64,000 nucleotides of DNA from Hyperoplus lanceolatus. Taxonomy: Eukaryota; Chordata; Actinopteri; Uranoscopiformes; Ammodytidae. The stretch covers positions 16,133,952 through 16,197,951 of the forward strand of contig CM049409.1 in the NCBI GenBank assembly GCA_026929865.2, in the 5' to 3' direction. Positions 37,538 to 50,893 of the stretch are shown here, piece after piece. The position numbers were made by a program, and so were the translations under genes. Every line of letters starts with the position of its first letter. Within the stretch, counting starts at the first letter, position 1. The notes beneath the pieces are model-generated. The model saw nothing but the letters and a program-made list of their open reading frames with translations, did no database searches and was not told the DNA's origin.

Positions 37538-38395
37538 TAGTGATGGGCAAATGAAGCTTTTATGAAGCATTGAACCAGTTGAGCCAATGTTTCGAAAATA
37601 GGTTCATTACTCGAAGCTTCAGTGACAGTGACCTCTGCTGGCGAAGTGCGAGGCTGCAGTGGATTCAAAGTATCCCTGCTTTTAAAATAATTTGACGCAC
37701 ACACACACCCCACAAACCCAAATACTCAATATCATGATCTATTCACGAATAAAGATTGATCAAAATACAGATGTCTAAATTGTTCTTAAAAGGATTGGCC
37801 TAGCCCATGTCCAAATAGGCTAACTGATTTAGGCTAGGATATAATTGAAACAGCATTTCATAAAAACCTACATGACCTCTGCCACCGACCGGGATTCGAA
37901 CCCCGAACCTCCACACCTCAGTCGGTGTGTTATCCCCTAGCCTAATCTAATTGACATTTCGAATAGTTTTATTACATACTGAACACAACTCCTGAAAACG
38001 GTTGTAGCGCCGATTGTGTGATAATTTTTTCCATTAAATAATTTGGCCGTGCCGCGGTGACAGGCTTGCTTTGGGCAAGGTTGGCTGGGTGTGCTTGAGT
38101 AGCCTAACTCTTAATTATATGGGATGGGGAACACTCAAAGATTTGTATTGAGGTAGGCTGCCTTAGTTTTTCAACGGCTTATGGATTGAGCCGGTTTCTT
38201 TTATAGCTCAAAGCTTCTCCACCGAGCCGCGGACCAGTCAAGTGATTCAGGCAACGAAGCAGTTGCTGCTTCGGACGTCATATGCCACGTGATTTTTTTT
38301 CATACTGAAGCAAGCTTCGAAGCAGTGCTTCTTGGGAATTGTAGATCAGGGTTTGAAGCACGTATCGAAGCTTCAGTGTCAGACTGCCATCACTA
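37538..38395. mobile_element. hAT-like element inside the probable LTR
   Basis: The ends TAGTGATGG and CCATCACTA are short inverted repeats. The 8-bp word CCTGCCCC occurs at 38396-38403 and at 37528-37535, two bases before the left end. The interior is rich in GAAGCTTC palindromes and contains a tRNA-like stretch. No transposase frame. Confidence 0.65.
37870..37948 (-). other. tRNA-like segment within the hAT-like element
   Basis: On the minus strand an A-box-like CTAGGGGATAACAC is followed about 35 bases later by a B box (GGGTTCGAATCCC), with an anticodon-arm-like hairpin (CACACC...GGTGTG) between. The acceptor stem does not pair, so it is not called a functional tRNA. It may be a decayed tRNA pseudogene or SINE head. 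Confidence 0.35.
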
Positions 38396-38784
38396 CCTGC
38401 CCCTACTGGATGTGTGTGCCTTGATACCAACTACCTGGTTTGAACTGCCCTTCATTAAACCTTTGTTGCTGAACCTGAACTGTGTGTCTGTCGTGCTATT
38501 GGGTCCTTGCCTGCCATTTTGTGTCAACCCTGACACATACAGGAAATGCACGCAAAACAGCGACCATCCAAAACAGCGACACACATCATAATGAATAGTT
38601 TTGCATGTTTTCTCTAATGTTACAGCTACCTTTTATTTTTTCTGTTCAGGTCAAATAGATGATGTCCAGGTTGGAAAGGGTCCTTCAGGTTGTTGGCTGG
38701 TCTTAAAGGTTTTTTTAAGAGGTTTGAAGCCAGAACTTAAAGAAAGACAAAGACTCTGCAGCCACACTGGCAGCTTTGTGAGAT

Positions 38785-38935
38785 TGTACCTAAATCTCAC
38801 ATGTCCACATGGCAATGTTAACATGCTGATGTTTAGCAAAGTCAATGTTTACCATGCCCCAATTTTATGTTAGAATCTTAGCATGCTAATATTTGCTAAT
38901 TAGCACTAGCGTTCCTCAATCTGGGGTGTGTTTAT
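38785..38935. repeat. Fragment of a common fish 'atgctaa' repeat
   Basis: GTTAACATGCTGATGTTTAG, TTAGCATGCTAATATTTGCT and AATTAGCACTAGCG occur in the order seen in an abundant teleost interspersed repeat. The class is unknown to me. Confidence 0.5.
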
Positions 38936-41139
38936 CATCAACTACTTTGACTTGTTTTTTATCACTACTAATATGTGACAGACTGATAAGGCACCACAGT
39001 CTCAGTTTGTCTTTCCCTCTTTGAAAACAAAACACCCATGATAAAAAACCCACCTCTCCCTGTCTGCCTGCCTCCCTTCATTTATCTAATCTATAATGTC
39101 TATAATTTTGCTCACTACCTATTTACTTATCCCCAACCCTTCTCCTCCTTCAGCTTTCCTCAACCCTTGTGCTTTCTGTGTCTTTTCTTTCTTTTTTTAC
39201 GTTGTCGGTAGCATGTGGGTGTGGGTTTAGAAAGTATGCATGGAGATGTATGTATTTGCATGCTTGTTGCGAGTTCTCTGTGTAACTCAGGTTATGTGTG
39301 CAGATGTGAGAGCATGTGGCTTTGAACACTTAGGCCTACTGTATGTTTTATAAAATCTGTGTAAATGTTTGTTCTTGTGATTTGTGCATGTGTGTATTCA
39401 TATGTTCTGCAGGGGCAAATATGTGCGTGTGACCGTGTGAGGGGTTGGATGTGACTTATGACATCTACGGCTGTCTCTGAGAGCATAAATCTGAATGCTG
39501 CATACAAATGATGTCAAAGGGCAAATAACATGCCAAGCAATGTTGATTTAAAAAATATAAGCTTGATTAATTCTGCCACCAGGATCTGATTGGGGGGGAT
39601 AATAGCATTTATGGTCACACACATGCCAACTGCAGTTCTTGGGCCCTGCAAAACACCACAATCAATCTTACTTTTGGCTGCACTACATCAAGGTATATCT
39701 TTTTACTATGAACCTTTCACAACTATGCAGATGTATTTAAAAAATGTAAATAACAAATCAATAACTTTCTCCATTCTGTTGATGGGTGGCGTCACTTGTC
39801 TTTTAAACATATGTGCTTTAAGTAACAACGGCTAACAAAGGTTTGACTGAGCTGTTGACAAATGAGTGCAATGATTATTGTGACTGTTTTTTTTTAGTAT
39901 AATGACAAGGGCTATTCACAGTATTCCATTTTAATTCCTACTGTATTTATTTTGTATACAGGTATTCTGCAAATTGCAGTGCAAAACTGCCCAATCAATC
40001 TAGCAATTAGGAGGAGTCAAGCCCACAGTGTATAGTGCACCCTAACCCGCTGAGCCCCTCCAGTGTTCATCACCATCAAGTCATTGTTTTAAATAATGTA
40101 TCTTCGTAGTGCTGTAGGTACCACAGGCCCAAAGGTGCACACCCACCCCCGGGACACCAAGCCATAGCCAGATACACAGGGTGAACCTTAACCCACTGAG
40201 TCAATGTGCACCTCCACAGCTGAATTTTTTAACAAAGCAGCTTTATAGCACCACAGGTACCAGAGGCCCGCAGGTAAACAGCTAATGAAATCCCTCTCTC
40301 CCTTTTGGACTAAATCATCCAAATAGCAACCGGCACCTGAGGCACAGAGGCAGACGGATGGCAAATAACCAGGGAGAGAGATGTGGGGTGAGAGTGATGA
40401 AGGGAAACAGTTGGAGGAGGATATGGGTGGGGTAGGATGAGAAGAAAAGAGGGAGATAAATCGAAAAGATAAGGTAGTGAAAATTACTGTGTGTGTGTGT
40501 GTGCGTGCGTAGCGTTACAGGGTATTGTAGGGCACCATGGATCAGTAATATTATATTGAAAACCTTAACCATTTCAAGTGCTATAAATCACTACATTAAC
40601 AAACACCGGCTCTTGAGAACGCCGCAGGTGCCTGCCTTGCTGCTCTTATGAATCGAGCCTTTGGGGCAAAATAAAATGTATTCCACGTGTTGTTATAGCT
40701 ACATCTTGAGCCACTTACTGAGGGTTTCACTTTGTGTTCTCACAAATAAGCAGGGCTGTTTGTATGAAATGGGGAAATGTCACTTAAGCAGTCAATACAG
40801 GGGCTCGATAGCAAGTCTTATTTCACCATCAAGTCAATATTTTCTAAAGTGTTTATCTTTGGTGGAGTTTTGTTTATAATAATGCCTGAGAATGAGACAC
40901 ACATAAAATAAAGAATTATTGATACACACACACACACACATATGAATACTGTATATACAGGATGTTGTTTTGTTTTTGTTTTAAGAAGGGGTGCTCCCTG
41001 GGAAATGCAGTGAGGTCTGGCAAATTTGATTTGGAAAGGAACATCAAGCATGGTAAAATGTATGAATAAGAACAGCAATGGATTTTGGAATGGATTTTAG
41101 TGAGACAACTAGGGATGCCTGGTAATCCCCACCTTATCT
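38936..41139. other. No gene seen
   Basis: Mostly unique sequence. A small (CA)n at 40925-40940 and GT repeats at 40489-40502. No exon supported. Confidence 0.5.
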
Positions 41140-41300
41140 AAGGTGAGCTTCACATTTGTTTCTCTGGATGTTCTCCATTCTCCCTCATCTTAGTGGAAGG
41201 CCCTGATTGGTTTGTGTAGTCGTCAATCTAGCTCCAGTCAGACCAGACCCTCCCCACTATATGTTCTGTTAGTGGAAGGCAGCCCCTGATTGGCCATTGC
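41140..41300. repeat. Dispersed foldback family, copy 2
   Basis: Contains two offset copies of TTAGTGGAAGGC plus CTGATTGG and GTCGTCAATCTAGCTCC, shared with 10320-10500 and 54374-54470. The word GTGAGCTTCACATT at 41140 is shared with 53458-53472. Confidence 0.55.
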
Positions 41301-43772
41301 GGAGACCCCAGACCTAGACAGTTGGTATTTGTGGCGCTGCCTCAGCTGCTGCTAGCGCCATGAGCGCCCTCACGCTGTTATTGGTTGAGGGTTCAACACC
41401 CTCCACGTGCACTGCTCAATTGGTTGGCGTCCAGAAACGTCCCGACGGATCAAAAGAAACCAAAAAAAAGCAAAATACAGCAGATGGGGGCGACTGTGAA
41501 GGTAAACACACATTCTAGACATTCTAGGGAGGCAGAAGCAATCATTGAGAGTGATCATTTTTGTGTGACTCTATAAATAAAATGTTGCATAGTCAGCCTT
41601 TAACATTGATGGAGCACATTTCTGAAAATAGTCCCTCAAGAACTTTGGCGCTTTCTTAGTGAAAAAGATTCTTGCGTGCAGGTATGATGAGTAACATGTG
41701 TGTATATTGATCCAGATTTACAGTCACGTCAAAAATCACAGCAGCATTTATTCATCCAGGAATTGTTTGGGTCCTTCCTCTTCTGCTCTGTGCCAGAACA
41801 GGCAGCCATCACATTTGTATTAGTCTTATTTTAGAGAGTCCCTGCAAATTCAGGCATTGATTAAAAACCAGGCATTAAATGCTCAACAATATATCACCAC
41901 TTGACTTCAACCAAGATAAATCTTCTAAAGCTTGAACATACCGGCTGAGGGACTACTTCTCATTCACCACACGTCTGTAGAAACAGCAGGAGACGGAGCT
42001 TTTATGTCGAAGTTTGAGTCCAGACTGAAGGCCCGTTTGCTCAAGCCATCTTGCCCAAAGCCAGTCCCGACTTACCAGCTGATTCTCCCCTGCTGCTCCC
42101 CAGAATTAGACTTTGACTCACTGCTGCTACAGCCAGTAAAAGCACACACAACTGTGTTGTTGTCACTGAAAGGGGCACTCATATTCTTTTATGCACTTCA
42201 TCTTAACCTCTCTACTTTTTATTCAAAACAACTGCTTGTCAATAATGATGTGAATGTGACATCTTGAATGCCTTCAATACTGTCTTTAGGTGTGCACTCT
42301 AATCCCCTTTTGTACAATGTATCTTGTATCATCACCTGTATCTTTGACACCAGGCTTCTCGCATTGCATGTGTCCACGTTATCACCTTCAGATAAGTTCA
42401 GACTGTACAAAGTAGCTTGTTTGAAGCATTGTGATATCTAGAACCATAGTTTTAAGTGGTTGTTTATGACTCATGATTCATTACTGTGATATGCATCTTT
42501 TCGAAATGCACAACACAAAAATATCTACTTTATTAATTTTGTTACATTTATGTCAATGGCACGGCATTTATGATTGAAAATAACCCATTATAAATGTGAG
42601 ATTGCATGTATTTCATTGGCCAGCACAGAGGGGACCATGCTGTGGCGCTAGACTGGCTACTTTTTAAATTAAGCTAATCAGTTTGTATCCCTAGTGTTGT
42701 TTCTTATGAGTGTGTGACAATTTTTCAGAGTTGTCTCAATGTGATGTACTATTAGCTCCCATGAGATCCTGAACACAGTTGTATGTCCAAGTATTTATCG
42801 CTGGAGCAGGTGTTTTCCAATGTTGCTGAATTGCTCCTTCATGTGAAAAGCAGTTAAAACAGTTTTCTATCATCTCACACAGCCTTCCTCTCTGTATATG
42901 TTCCATGCGTGTTCCACATGGTCGTGAATGAAGCTAAAAAAGTTTTCCAAGTCATTTCAGTTTAGCATCAATGGTAATGGTACCATAATGGTAACTAAAT
43001 GAGCAGTGTACTTCTTTTTCTCCAACACCCAGAGCAATTTGTGAAAAAAAGAGAGAAAGAAAGAGTCCCACTCCTCCCATCTAGGGACCACTTATTGGCC
43101 CACAAGCCATTTTGTTTACTGACCCATAGTATAAGAAACCCTTTTAGCAGAGACCATAAAAATCAGACTGCAGCTTTGAGTGTGGGAGCACAGTGACGGC
43201 TGCAAACCAGCAACGAAGGCTCCACTTGATGTCACTTTAATTTGCACGTTTATTTTTATATGCTTTTCTCTGTCTGCTTTGTTCATCAAGAGGAGTCAGG
43301 TCTTCAAAGCCTTTCAGATTTCCACAGGGACTGCACACACTTTATTCATTTGACTTTTATTTAGTTGCAAACATATAACATCTGCAAGTAGAAATCCACC
43401 AGTGAAGAAGGGGAAACAACTCAAATGGCATTGTCTGGGAGGATGCGGATATAGACAGAAGATGAATTTAAGCCGAATTGTATTTTTAAAAATCAACAAT
43501 GTTTCCCCTGAAATCTGACATTTCACTCTTTGTCATATACAAAAACTTGTAAAAGTACTGACCTGTGCTTGTTTCTGTTTCCTTCTGCATTTTATCCCTG
43601 ACTAATAATATCATTATGTATTATCATGTTTTGATCTTATATCTATATTCAATCATCTTGCGATGTATGCAAAAAGTGTACTTTGAAGCTTTTATAATGG
43701 ATGTAATAATGATTGATCAATGAAAATAGAAAACACAGATGTTACCTTGTAAGTGTGTCAAGAGAATGTTGC
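41301..43772. other. No gene seen
   Basis: No splice-supported exon. The longest frame (41932-42267) has no domain that I recognise. Confidence 0.5.
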
Positions 43773-43775
43773 TAA

Positions 43776-44753
43776 TGGCGCTTTTCCACCGCATGGTATC
43801 AGCTCGACTCGACTCGACTCGACTTGCATTTTTGGCTTTTCCACCACAATTTCATGGTACCTGGTACCACGTAGCGGCTGCTTTTTTGGTATCGCCTCGC
43901 TCTAGGGTCCAAGCGAGCTGAGCCGATGCTAAAAGGTGACGTCGGCAGACGGCCGGCCACTGATTGGCCAGAGACTATTGTCTGGCCAATCAGTGGCCAG
44001 AGACTACCGGCTTCATTCTGTTGTTTATTCTCCCCAACTCTCCGGGACTTTTGAGTGTATTTACGCCGCGTGCAGCCTTCTCTGGCTCTCTTTCATTTGA
44101 TTTGCATCACAGATCCGAATTTATTTTCCACATATTCGCTAAGCTCACCCAGTGGTGGTTGTTGGGGAAGTTACTTACATACGAGAGGAGACATGTAGGG
44201 CAGCAGCTAGGCTAAATAGTAGCCAGCTGGGACAGACATGATAGCGAGCGATTACATTACAAGCCTCGGACTGAACTGATTACCTCAATAAAATATTCAG
44301 GCTGAGACACGGCTTGCATTTGAAAACACGTATCCTGAAACAAGCACTAAACAGTCAACTTTATCATGCCCGTGTTTACGTGCATAGGGATGTACGTGAC
44401 GCATCCCTACAGCTGACTGTGTGGCAGAGTCACACATCGGGACAACAACCATCCCTTTTAATGGCCCGTAGCAATATTCTTCTACTTCTTTTAGCAAACA
44501 GATACAAGGGGGGTATTTCTTAAACATTTTTCATCCGTGTTTTTGGCGGTTGGTTCAGTTAATAGTGCAACATCTGCTCGTAATTTCTGCTTTGCTACTT
44601 TGCTCCGGAGTAGGCTTTCAGCCCCTTACGATGACCCCGCCCACGTTCAGCAGGTACTATTTGCGGTGGAAAACGACCCGTGCTGCTACCAAACCAAGTT
44701 GAGTCGAGTCGAGTTGAGTCGAGTCGAGCTACATGTGCGGTGGAAAAGCGCCA
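43776..44753. mobile_element. Harbinger-like non-autonomous element
   Basis: The ends TGGCGCTTTTCCACCGCA and its exact complement form 18-bp inverted repeats with the 3-bp TAA on both sides (43773-43775, 44754-44756). Just inside both ends are mirrored clusters of CTCGACTCGACTCGACTC on the left and GAGTCGAGTCGAG on the right, which extend the inverted repeat imperfectly to about 55 bp. The 978-bp interior has a local direct/inverted repeat (GGCCACTGATTGGCCAGAGA and TCTGGCCAATCAGTGGCCAG near 43956-44004) and no transposase. Confidence 0.85.
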
Positions 44754-44756
44754 TAA

Positions 44757-47700
44757 GAGATTAAATAACAGCTTGGTTTATGAATGAGGCACTGTAGATG
44801 GGCAACATGAGGTAACTTTGCTGCAGATTCCGTCAGTGAAATAAGAAACGTCTGACAGAGGATCCAGGGTTCATAAGCCTCTTGGTCACGTCACACGTAA
44901 GCTAGATATAATCAGGTGAACCGGTGCTCATTGTTTTGCTGCATGTAAGACAGAGAGGTTTAACCATGAAATTCTCAACACTCACTCTCCGCATTCTTTG
45001 CGCGAAAGCTGTTTTTGAGGGATGTGATAAAGGAAAGGCGCATGTAATTGAATGGAAAACAACAGTGAAATGCATCACATGGTTATTTATGGTCAGCTAT
45101 CATTCAGATATTTCCATCATGATATACAGTATATCGTGTGACTGCAGTCAATTTCCTGCAAGTTTTTTTTCTTTCTTTGAACAATAGTCGAAGATCATGA
45201 ATCTCTCTTTTAGTTTTTTTCCTTCAGTGAAGAAGCAATGATTAACACATGTCAGGAGACATGCAAATTAAATATGGTCGAGCACGACAATACACAACAG
45301 GGGGACAGAAAGAAAATGAAGCAGCAGGCTTGGGCTTCGAGAGCAGAACATTGGCAGAGAACCACAAAACTAAACTCGCCACTGCCCTAAACTATTAGTT
45401 TATTCCAATTTATTGTGCCCACTGCCTTGCTTTGTTTACGTACCACATCCTGCCATAAAATCCATGCAGCTTCTGACCTCATTTGCACTATGTGTGGGTT
45501 TGTCCCTTTTTTGAGTTTAACTTGCTTTTTTCCTTGGATAAACAGATGTATAAATATACAGACGAGGGGGGTGCTTTTGTGGCCTTGGAGAGGAAGGAAT
45601 GCAAACACTTTGCAGATTTTCCTGATGCATGGAAGGTGGCGTCTGTGTCCATTAGAAGAGTAAAAAAAGATATATGTGGAATCTCTTTGTTGAAGAGACC
45701 ATTGACAGTTTGATGCATTCTTACTCATTTTCAAACTCTATTAAACAATGCATCTGGTTTCATTATCAACACAGTACTCAAAAGTCTATTTAATTTATAC
45801 ATTAACAATAATTTAGAGAATGACAGTTGTGTAAAAGGGGCCACATATTCACAGTGTACGGATGTGTATGGGTAGCAGTAGTGCTTGGGGTCTCCTGTGT
45901 GTGTCATGTCAATATGTCTAATACCTGGCAGACCTGTGAAGTGAAGGGGAAAATTACACTGCAGCTCTTCTTGACCGTGGCTTTTTCGTTAATTGGTGGC
46001 AGATCATTCTCCTGCCTCACTGATGCTTTGTCTCTTTTTTGAATCTGTTCAGGTCAACCACAATTTGGATCAGGTCTACTCTCACACCTGTTTGAGACCA
46101 TGAAGGCCTGGCTACTTGCTTCCGATTGAATCAGTAAAATATCTATACTACTGTGCTGCAAGTGTTTTAGCCCCTTTTGAGTTATTGTTTTGGCTATCAT
46201 CGCTTTCCAGCTGTGACTTGCAGCTGTTTACGGAGTGGGGGTGACTGTTGGACACAACTCTAAATGTATGATCATGTTTTGCTGTGGGTCCGCTGGATGT
46301 CTAAACAGGCAACTGTCTGCCAACACGTTAACCAGAACAACTTTTAAAGGTCAGAATATGACAGGCTGTGTAATTGTTGGCTCATTGCGGAGTTTGATAT
46401 GAACTAATTATAAAGAATAACCTGTCAGCCAGAAGTTTCTGTACCAGCTTGTGCCCTGCATTACATTACATGCAAAATGGCGATTAAAGCACAGTAACAA
46501 AATAATACCGTCCATTCTCGATAAAGTTGAAATTGTGTTTCGTAAGTACTATGGTAAAAAGAAAAAAGTATACATATATACAGTATATGTACAGTATGTG
46601 GTACCCCACCCACAAAATCCCATAATGTACACATTCAGAAATACTGTCTGCACATATTTAGCCAAGCTAGATGTTACATGTTACATCACAGTGTTGCAGA
46701 ACACAGACAGACTACCATATGAACGCAATAAGACCCAAGAGGCTGTAGGTTTCCACTATCAGGCGATTTCACACTTCACTTCCTCGCTTCGTTGAAGGTG
46801 TGCTACTCAGACAAATCACCCCCTGCAGTTTAAGGCTTGGGATGGACAGCAGTCCGCTCCTGGGTCTGGATGGCACATGGTGGAGAAGAATGATACAGAG
46901 GACATTACTGCCACAGAAAGCACATTACAGAAAACAAGCCCACAAAGTCTCCTTTCTGGAGTTAAAAGGCTAAGCAGAAAAAAACAACACTTTCTGCTCT
47001 GTGCAGCAACATACAATTGGACAAATATCCAATGATGATGACTGGCTGTCACCCTCCTGAAGCAACACAGACCGGAGCAGGAGAGAAAGGCGAAGAAAAA
47101 AAACTCAGCTTCCAGGACACTATGCCTCAAGGGGTGTAATGCAGAAAGCCTGCAAAAGCTGCCCTGCAGCGCTGCTCTCCAAATGCCAGCTATAGTAATG
47201 CAGCACGTGTTTAGAGCTGCCTATTCCACATCCCATAGCAAAGCGCTCTGCTTCCATGCTCCAACCGAAGCCTTTATCCACAGAAAACCACTAGCTCAGC
47301 AGAGAAGTGACCACCAAGGACGAGCCTCACAGGCTGCAGAACCGCATTTCAGTCCTCCACCTCTTCTTTATGTGTGTCCTAACTGACAATGTTTGTTGTT
47401 TTTTTATATCTGTGTTTGAATCATGGTCCCACCAGCTGTGCAGCGGCTTGTGCACAGCTGGTTGGTTGGGGTTTAAGGAATGACCCATATCACCTTGTCT
47501 ATGGTGGAGTCCAGCTTCCTGGAGGGACCGAGCCTTACTCATCTTCTTCTTTCTTTCCGTCTTAATATCCCTGTCATTTTAACTTGTGTGCTCTATCTCT
47601 GTTATATCAGAAAATCACACTCCGTTGTTTTGCGTTTTGCACCATCACACCAAAGCAGTATGAATATAGGAAAAGTCAAATATTTTCGATCTGTTGTAGT

Positions 47701-50585
47701 TTTTCCATACCCTGCTCCCATCTTCTCCTCTCCTTCAAGTAAGGGGATTATGACTGCAACACATAAGCAAACACCAATCTAGTTTAGTGATATATTGAAT
47801 AAAATGACCACAGAAGTTCTTGCATGTTCTCTAACCTCCTCTGGCTCTTATCTCTTCCCATCATTTCTCCCTGCCTTCCCTCATCTCTTCTTCTTTCTTA
47901 TCCTCCTCTTTCTTGCATCCTTCTCCTTCTGTTCTCAGCAAGGAGAATCGAGCAAGGCAGGGTTAATTGTAATTCAATGTCCATGATTGCCAGTTCTGCT
48001 TATGCCAGCGCTTTAGGTGAGGGAATAAAAAAAGAGATAGATAGAGGGGGAGATAGAAAAAAGAGGAATGAAATAGAAAGAGATACAGATGTTGAGAGAG
48101 GAAGGCAGTGTAGAGCGAGAGACAACAACAGACTGCACCCTGCTGTCAGCCAGGATGTCCGACTCTCCGTCCCCCTGACATTTCCCCCTTGTCTCAGCAA
48201 AAAAATCTTCAGCCCTCCTGCTGAACAACAGGCCCTCCTCCCTCCCCGCTCCCCATCCGCTCCAACCATCACACACTCACACATTCCCACAACAGCATGA
48301 GGAGTACTCAGCAAGGGCCAAACCTACCAAACCTCAAAGACCTGCAGAGACAAGCCGTTATGATGAAAACACCCACGCAACCCAAAGTGTCGTGTGTGCT
48401 TTGTGTGTGTTCTTGTGTGTGTGCGTTGTGTGTTGATTGATAAATAGATAGGCGGCCATATTACACTATATATCAACTGTATTTAAAGAACATTTAATCA
48501 CCTTATTGGAAACTTTCAACCCTTTTTCGTCTTCTTCATGCCAAGGTAATTTTTTAAGCAGATATGAACAAGAATGTCCTTCAAATTCCTCAGAATAATG
48601 AAAACTGTAATCATGAACCTGCTCATGAAGACTGTGTGAGTGGACCTTGAGCTGATATTGTTTGTCAAACTCCATGCATGAATTATAACAAGGACATGTC
48701 AGGATTTTTTTTTCCTTTTTATGCATGAAACAAAAGTGACCTTGTTCTTTTTTTCCAAGGGAAAGTAATGCATGTTTAACAGCCCAAATGAACTGAAAAA
48801 CTGTAAAATACAATACACAAATTGTATAATGATATATAATCCGCTGTGGTGACTGAAGTGCAACTATACCATCAAAACTCCTGCCTATGGAAAAAACGCT
48901 TTGCCACTTACTGTCGTGACAACGTTGCATGAAGGGGAGAATGTGCCACAGTAAAGGCATGTAGAAATTATGTTTTGAAATAAACCACATGTGCATTGCT
49001 TTGAAAATATCATATTTGCAATTGTGTTACATATTTGATAGATATAAAAATCTAATTTAGAATACATTATTTATTTTTTAAATCAGCCAAAGTCTAAACA
49101 CGTGCTCATGTTGACCATACACTGCTGTGTATCGAGAAGCTGATATATGTCAACATCTGCCTCCACGTTCTCGCTGCTGCGACTGCCGCCGGTTGTGGTG
49201 TCACCTGGGCCTGGCGTTATCAGGAGCAAAATGTTTCCACCACAGTGTGTGCTGCTGAGTAATGACTGCTACCCAGAGAGTGAGCCCATACCATTGAATT
49301 CCCTCTTAAGATTAATGTGGATGTAAACTGCACCCAAAGCAATAACAATGCAGGTAAATGGTGGGAAATAGAAAACAAAGTGGACTATTTGTGTGGGAGA
49401 GGACTGCAGAGCTTACTGCTGAACCTATAGAGGCAAATATGTTCCAGACATAAAAAATAAAAATGTAAATGTGACTGCAGACATAGAGGCAAACAGGCAT
49501 TAATAAGCATTTGTTCTCATACTCTTTGTATTGTATTAGTTGGTCTATCTCATATTAGTACATAAATGAAAAAGGGGGAATGCTGTTAACCAATGTGACC
49601 GGCAGACTATGGCAGACTGTGTTACCTTTGGCAATGCTGGCCAAGAAAAAATGGATCCGACAGACAACAACTGAGGCCACAGCCTGAAGCAGGAGCAAAT
49701 GTTGGCACCATGCAGCAAGCAGTAAAAGAAAAAGGCTGAGCTCAAACAAAACACTGTGTCAGAAAAAACTACATGAACAAATAGTGTAGAAAATAAAGCT
49801 CACTGGGGGCATGGAAGAAGAAAGAGCTGGAGACACAGGGTCAGTAGCAGCAGTGTCTTCTTTTCTGACCATGTGAGTTATTGACTTTATGTGGATTTGT
49901 GTCTAAAAACAATGAAATAGACAATACCTTTTCTATCAAAAAATGTTCCTGAGGTATACTTCTGTACCTCAATGTCAACAACAAAAGATGCAAACAAACT
50001 TTGATGCACAAATACTTGTTTAAAAATGTAAGGATGGACCTCTTGAGATGAACCATGTCGTCATGAATATTTCAGAATACTGCCAAATAAAGGAAGCTGT
50101 TGGAGGAAAAGTTTGACATAATAAGAAATAAGTTGTACTGTCATAGGTCGATTGATTAGTCTTGTCTGCGCACGAATGTAATGAGGTTGCAGCCTGTAGG
50201 TGATTAGCAAAGCTTAACATAGAGGTGTGCAATACTTATACTAATATGCAATACAGCATACAACATACTTTAATACATTTAAATCTCCACATTACGTACA
50301 TTTGTGTTTGTGTAAGAAGTATGTTCATTGGATAGATTCAAACAGGTTAGCTTTGTTGTTTTTTTTACCTTTGGACAGAGCCAGACTTGCTCTTTCCCCC
50401 TGCTGCCATGTCTGTATGCTAAGCTATAAGCTAAGTCCCTCCTGGATCTAGCACTAGTCTTCACAGACAGACACAAGTCGACTTACAGTGATCCCTTATC
50501 TTCTAACTCTCTGCACCAGAGAGAACACTTTCTCAAAATGTTGAACTATTCCACTAAAACTTTGCTTTGTTATTTAGTAGTAGAG
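44757..50585. other. No gene seen
   Basis: Nearly 6 kb of mixed sequence. Pyrimidine-rich at 47820-47940 and purine-rich at 48020-48120. Short frames have no family resemblance or splice context. No repeats recognised other than short TA-rich runs near 46566-46600. Confidence 0.45.
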
Positions 50586-50587
50586 TA

Positions 50588-50788
50588 CGGTGGCGCTGAG
50601 CATTCACCAAATTAAAAAAAAGTTTCACAGCTAATGTAGCCGTTAGCACACTCAGGATCTCGTAATTACGAGATAAGGATCTCATAATCCTTTTCTCGTA
50701 ATTACGAGATCCTGAGTGTGCTAATGGCTACATTAGCATTTGGTTAAATTATATGCAGTTTGTTCATTATGAGCCACCGGAGCCACCG
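50588..50788. mobile_element. TA-flanked MITE with long internal hairpin
   Basis: The ends CGGTGGC and GCCACCG are flanked by TA (50586-50587, 50789-50790). The centre is a 42-bp inverted repeat (50632-50673 with 50694-50735) around a ~20-base loop. The arms include the palindrome TCTCGTAATTACGAGA twice. Only one or two mismatches between arms. Confidence 0.75.
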
Positions 50789-50893
50789 TACTGTGTTGCC
50801 TCATCCAATCAGAATGCCCTGTGGGCTAGTTCACTTTTACCTCCTGTTTGTTACTGTATCGGAGCGCAGTTTTATTGAATGCTTTGATTAAAT

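Larger units (their letters stand above)
37269..38535 (+). mobile_element. Probable solo LTR, split by an hAT-like element
   Basis: The sequence opens TGTCA and closes TGACA, the TG...CA ends of an LTR. It has a TATA-like AGTATATATACCGG near 37373 and a poly(A)-signal-like ATTAAAC near 38454. Removing the insertion at 37538-38395 leaves a ~400-bp unit, a plausible LTR length, whose halves join at CCTGCCCC. No internal coding region or partner LTR lies in the window. No matching target duplication was found at its outer ends, so the call rests on layout and on resemblance to fish Gypsy-type LTRs. Confidence 0.5.

Noticed and set aside
48466..48996. 176-codon minus-strand frame
   Set aside because: Composition looks like random AT-rich DNA. 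Cysteine and histidine residues do not form a repeated zinc-finger spacing, and no splice or promoter signals support it.
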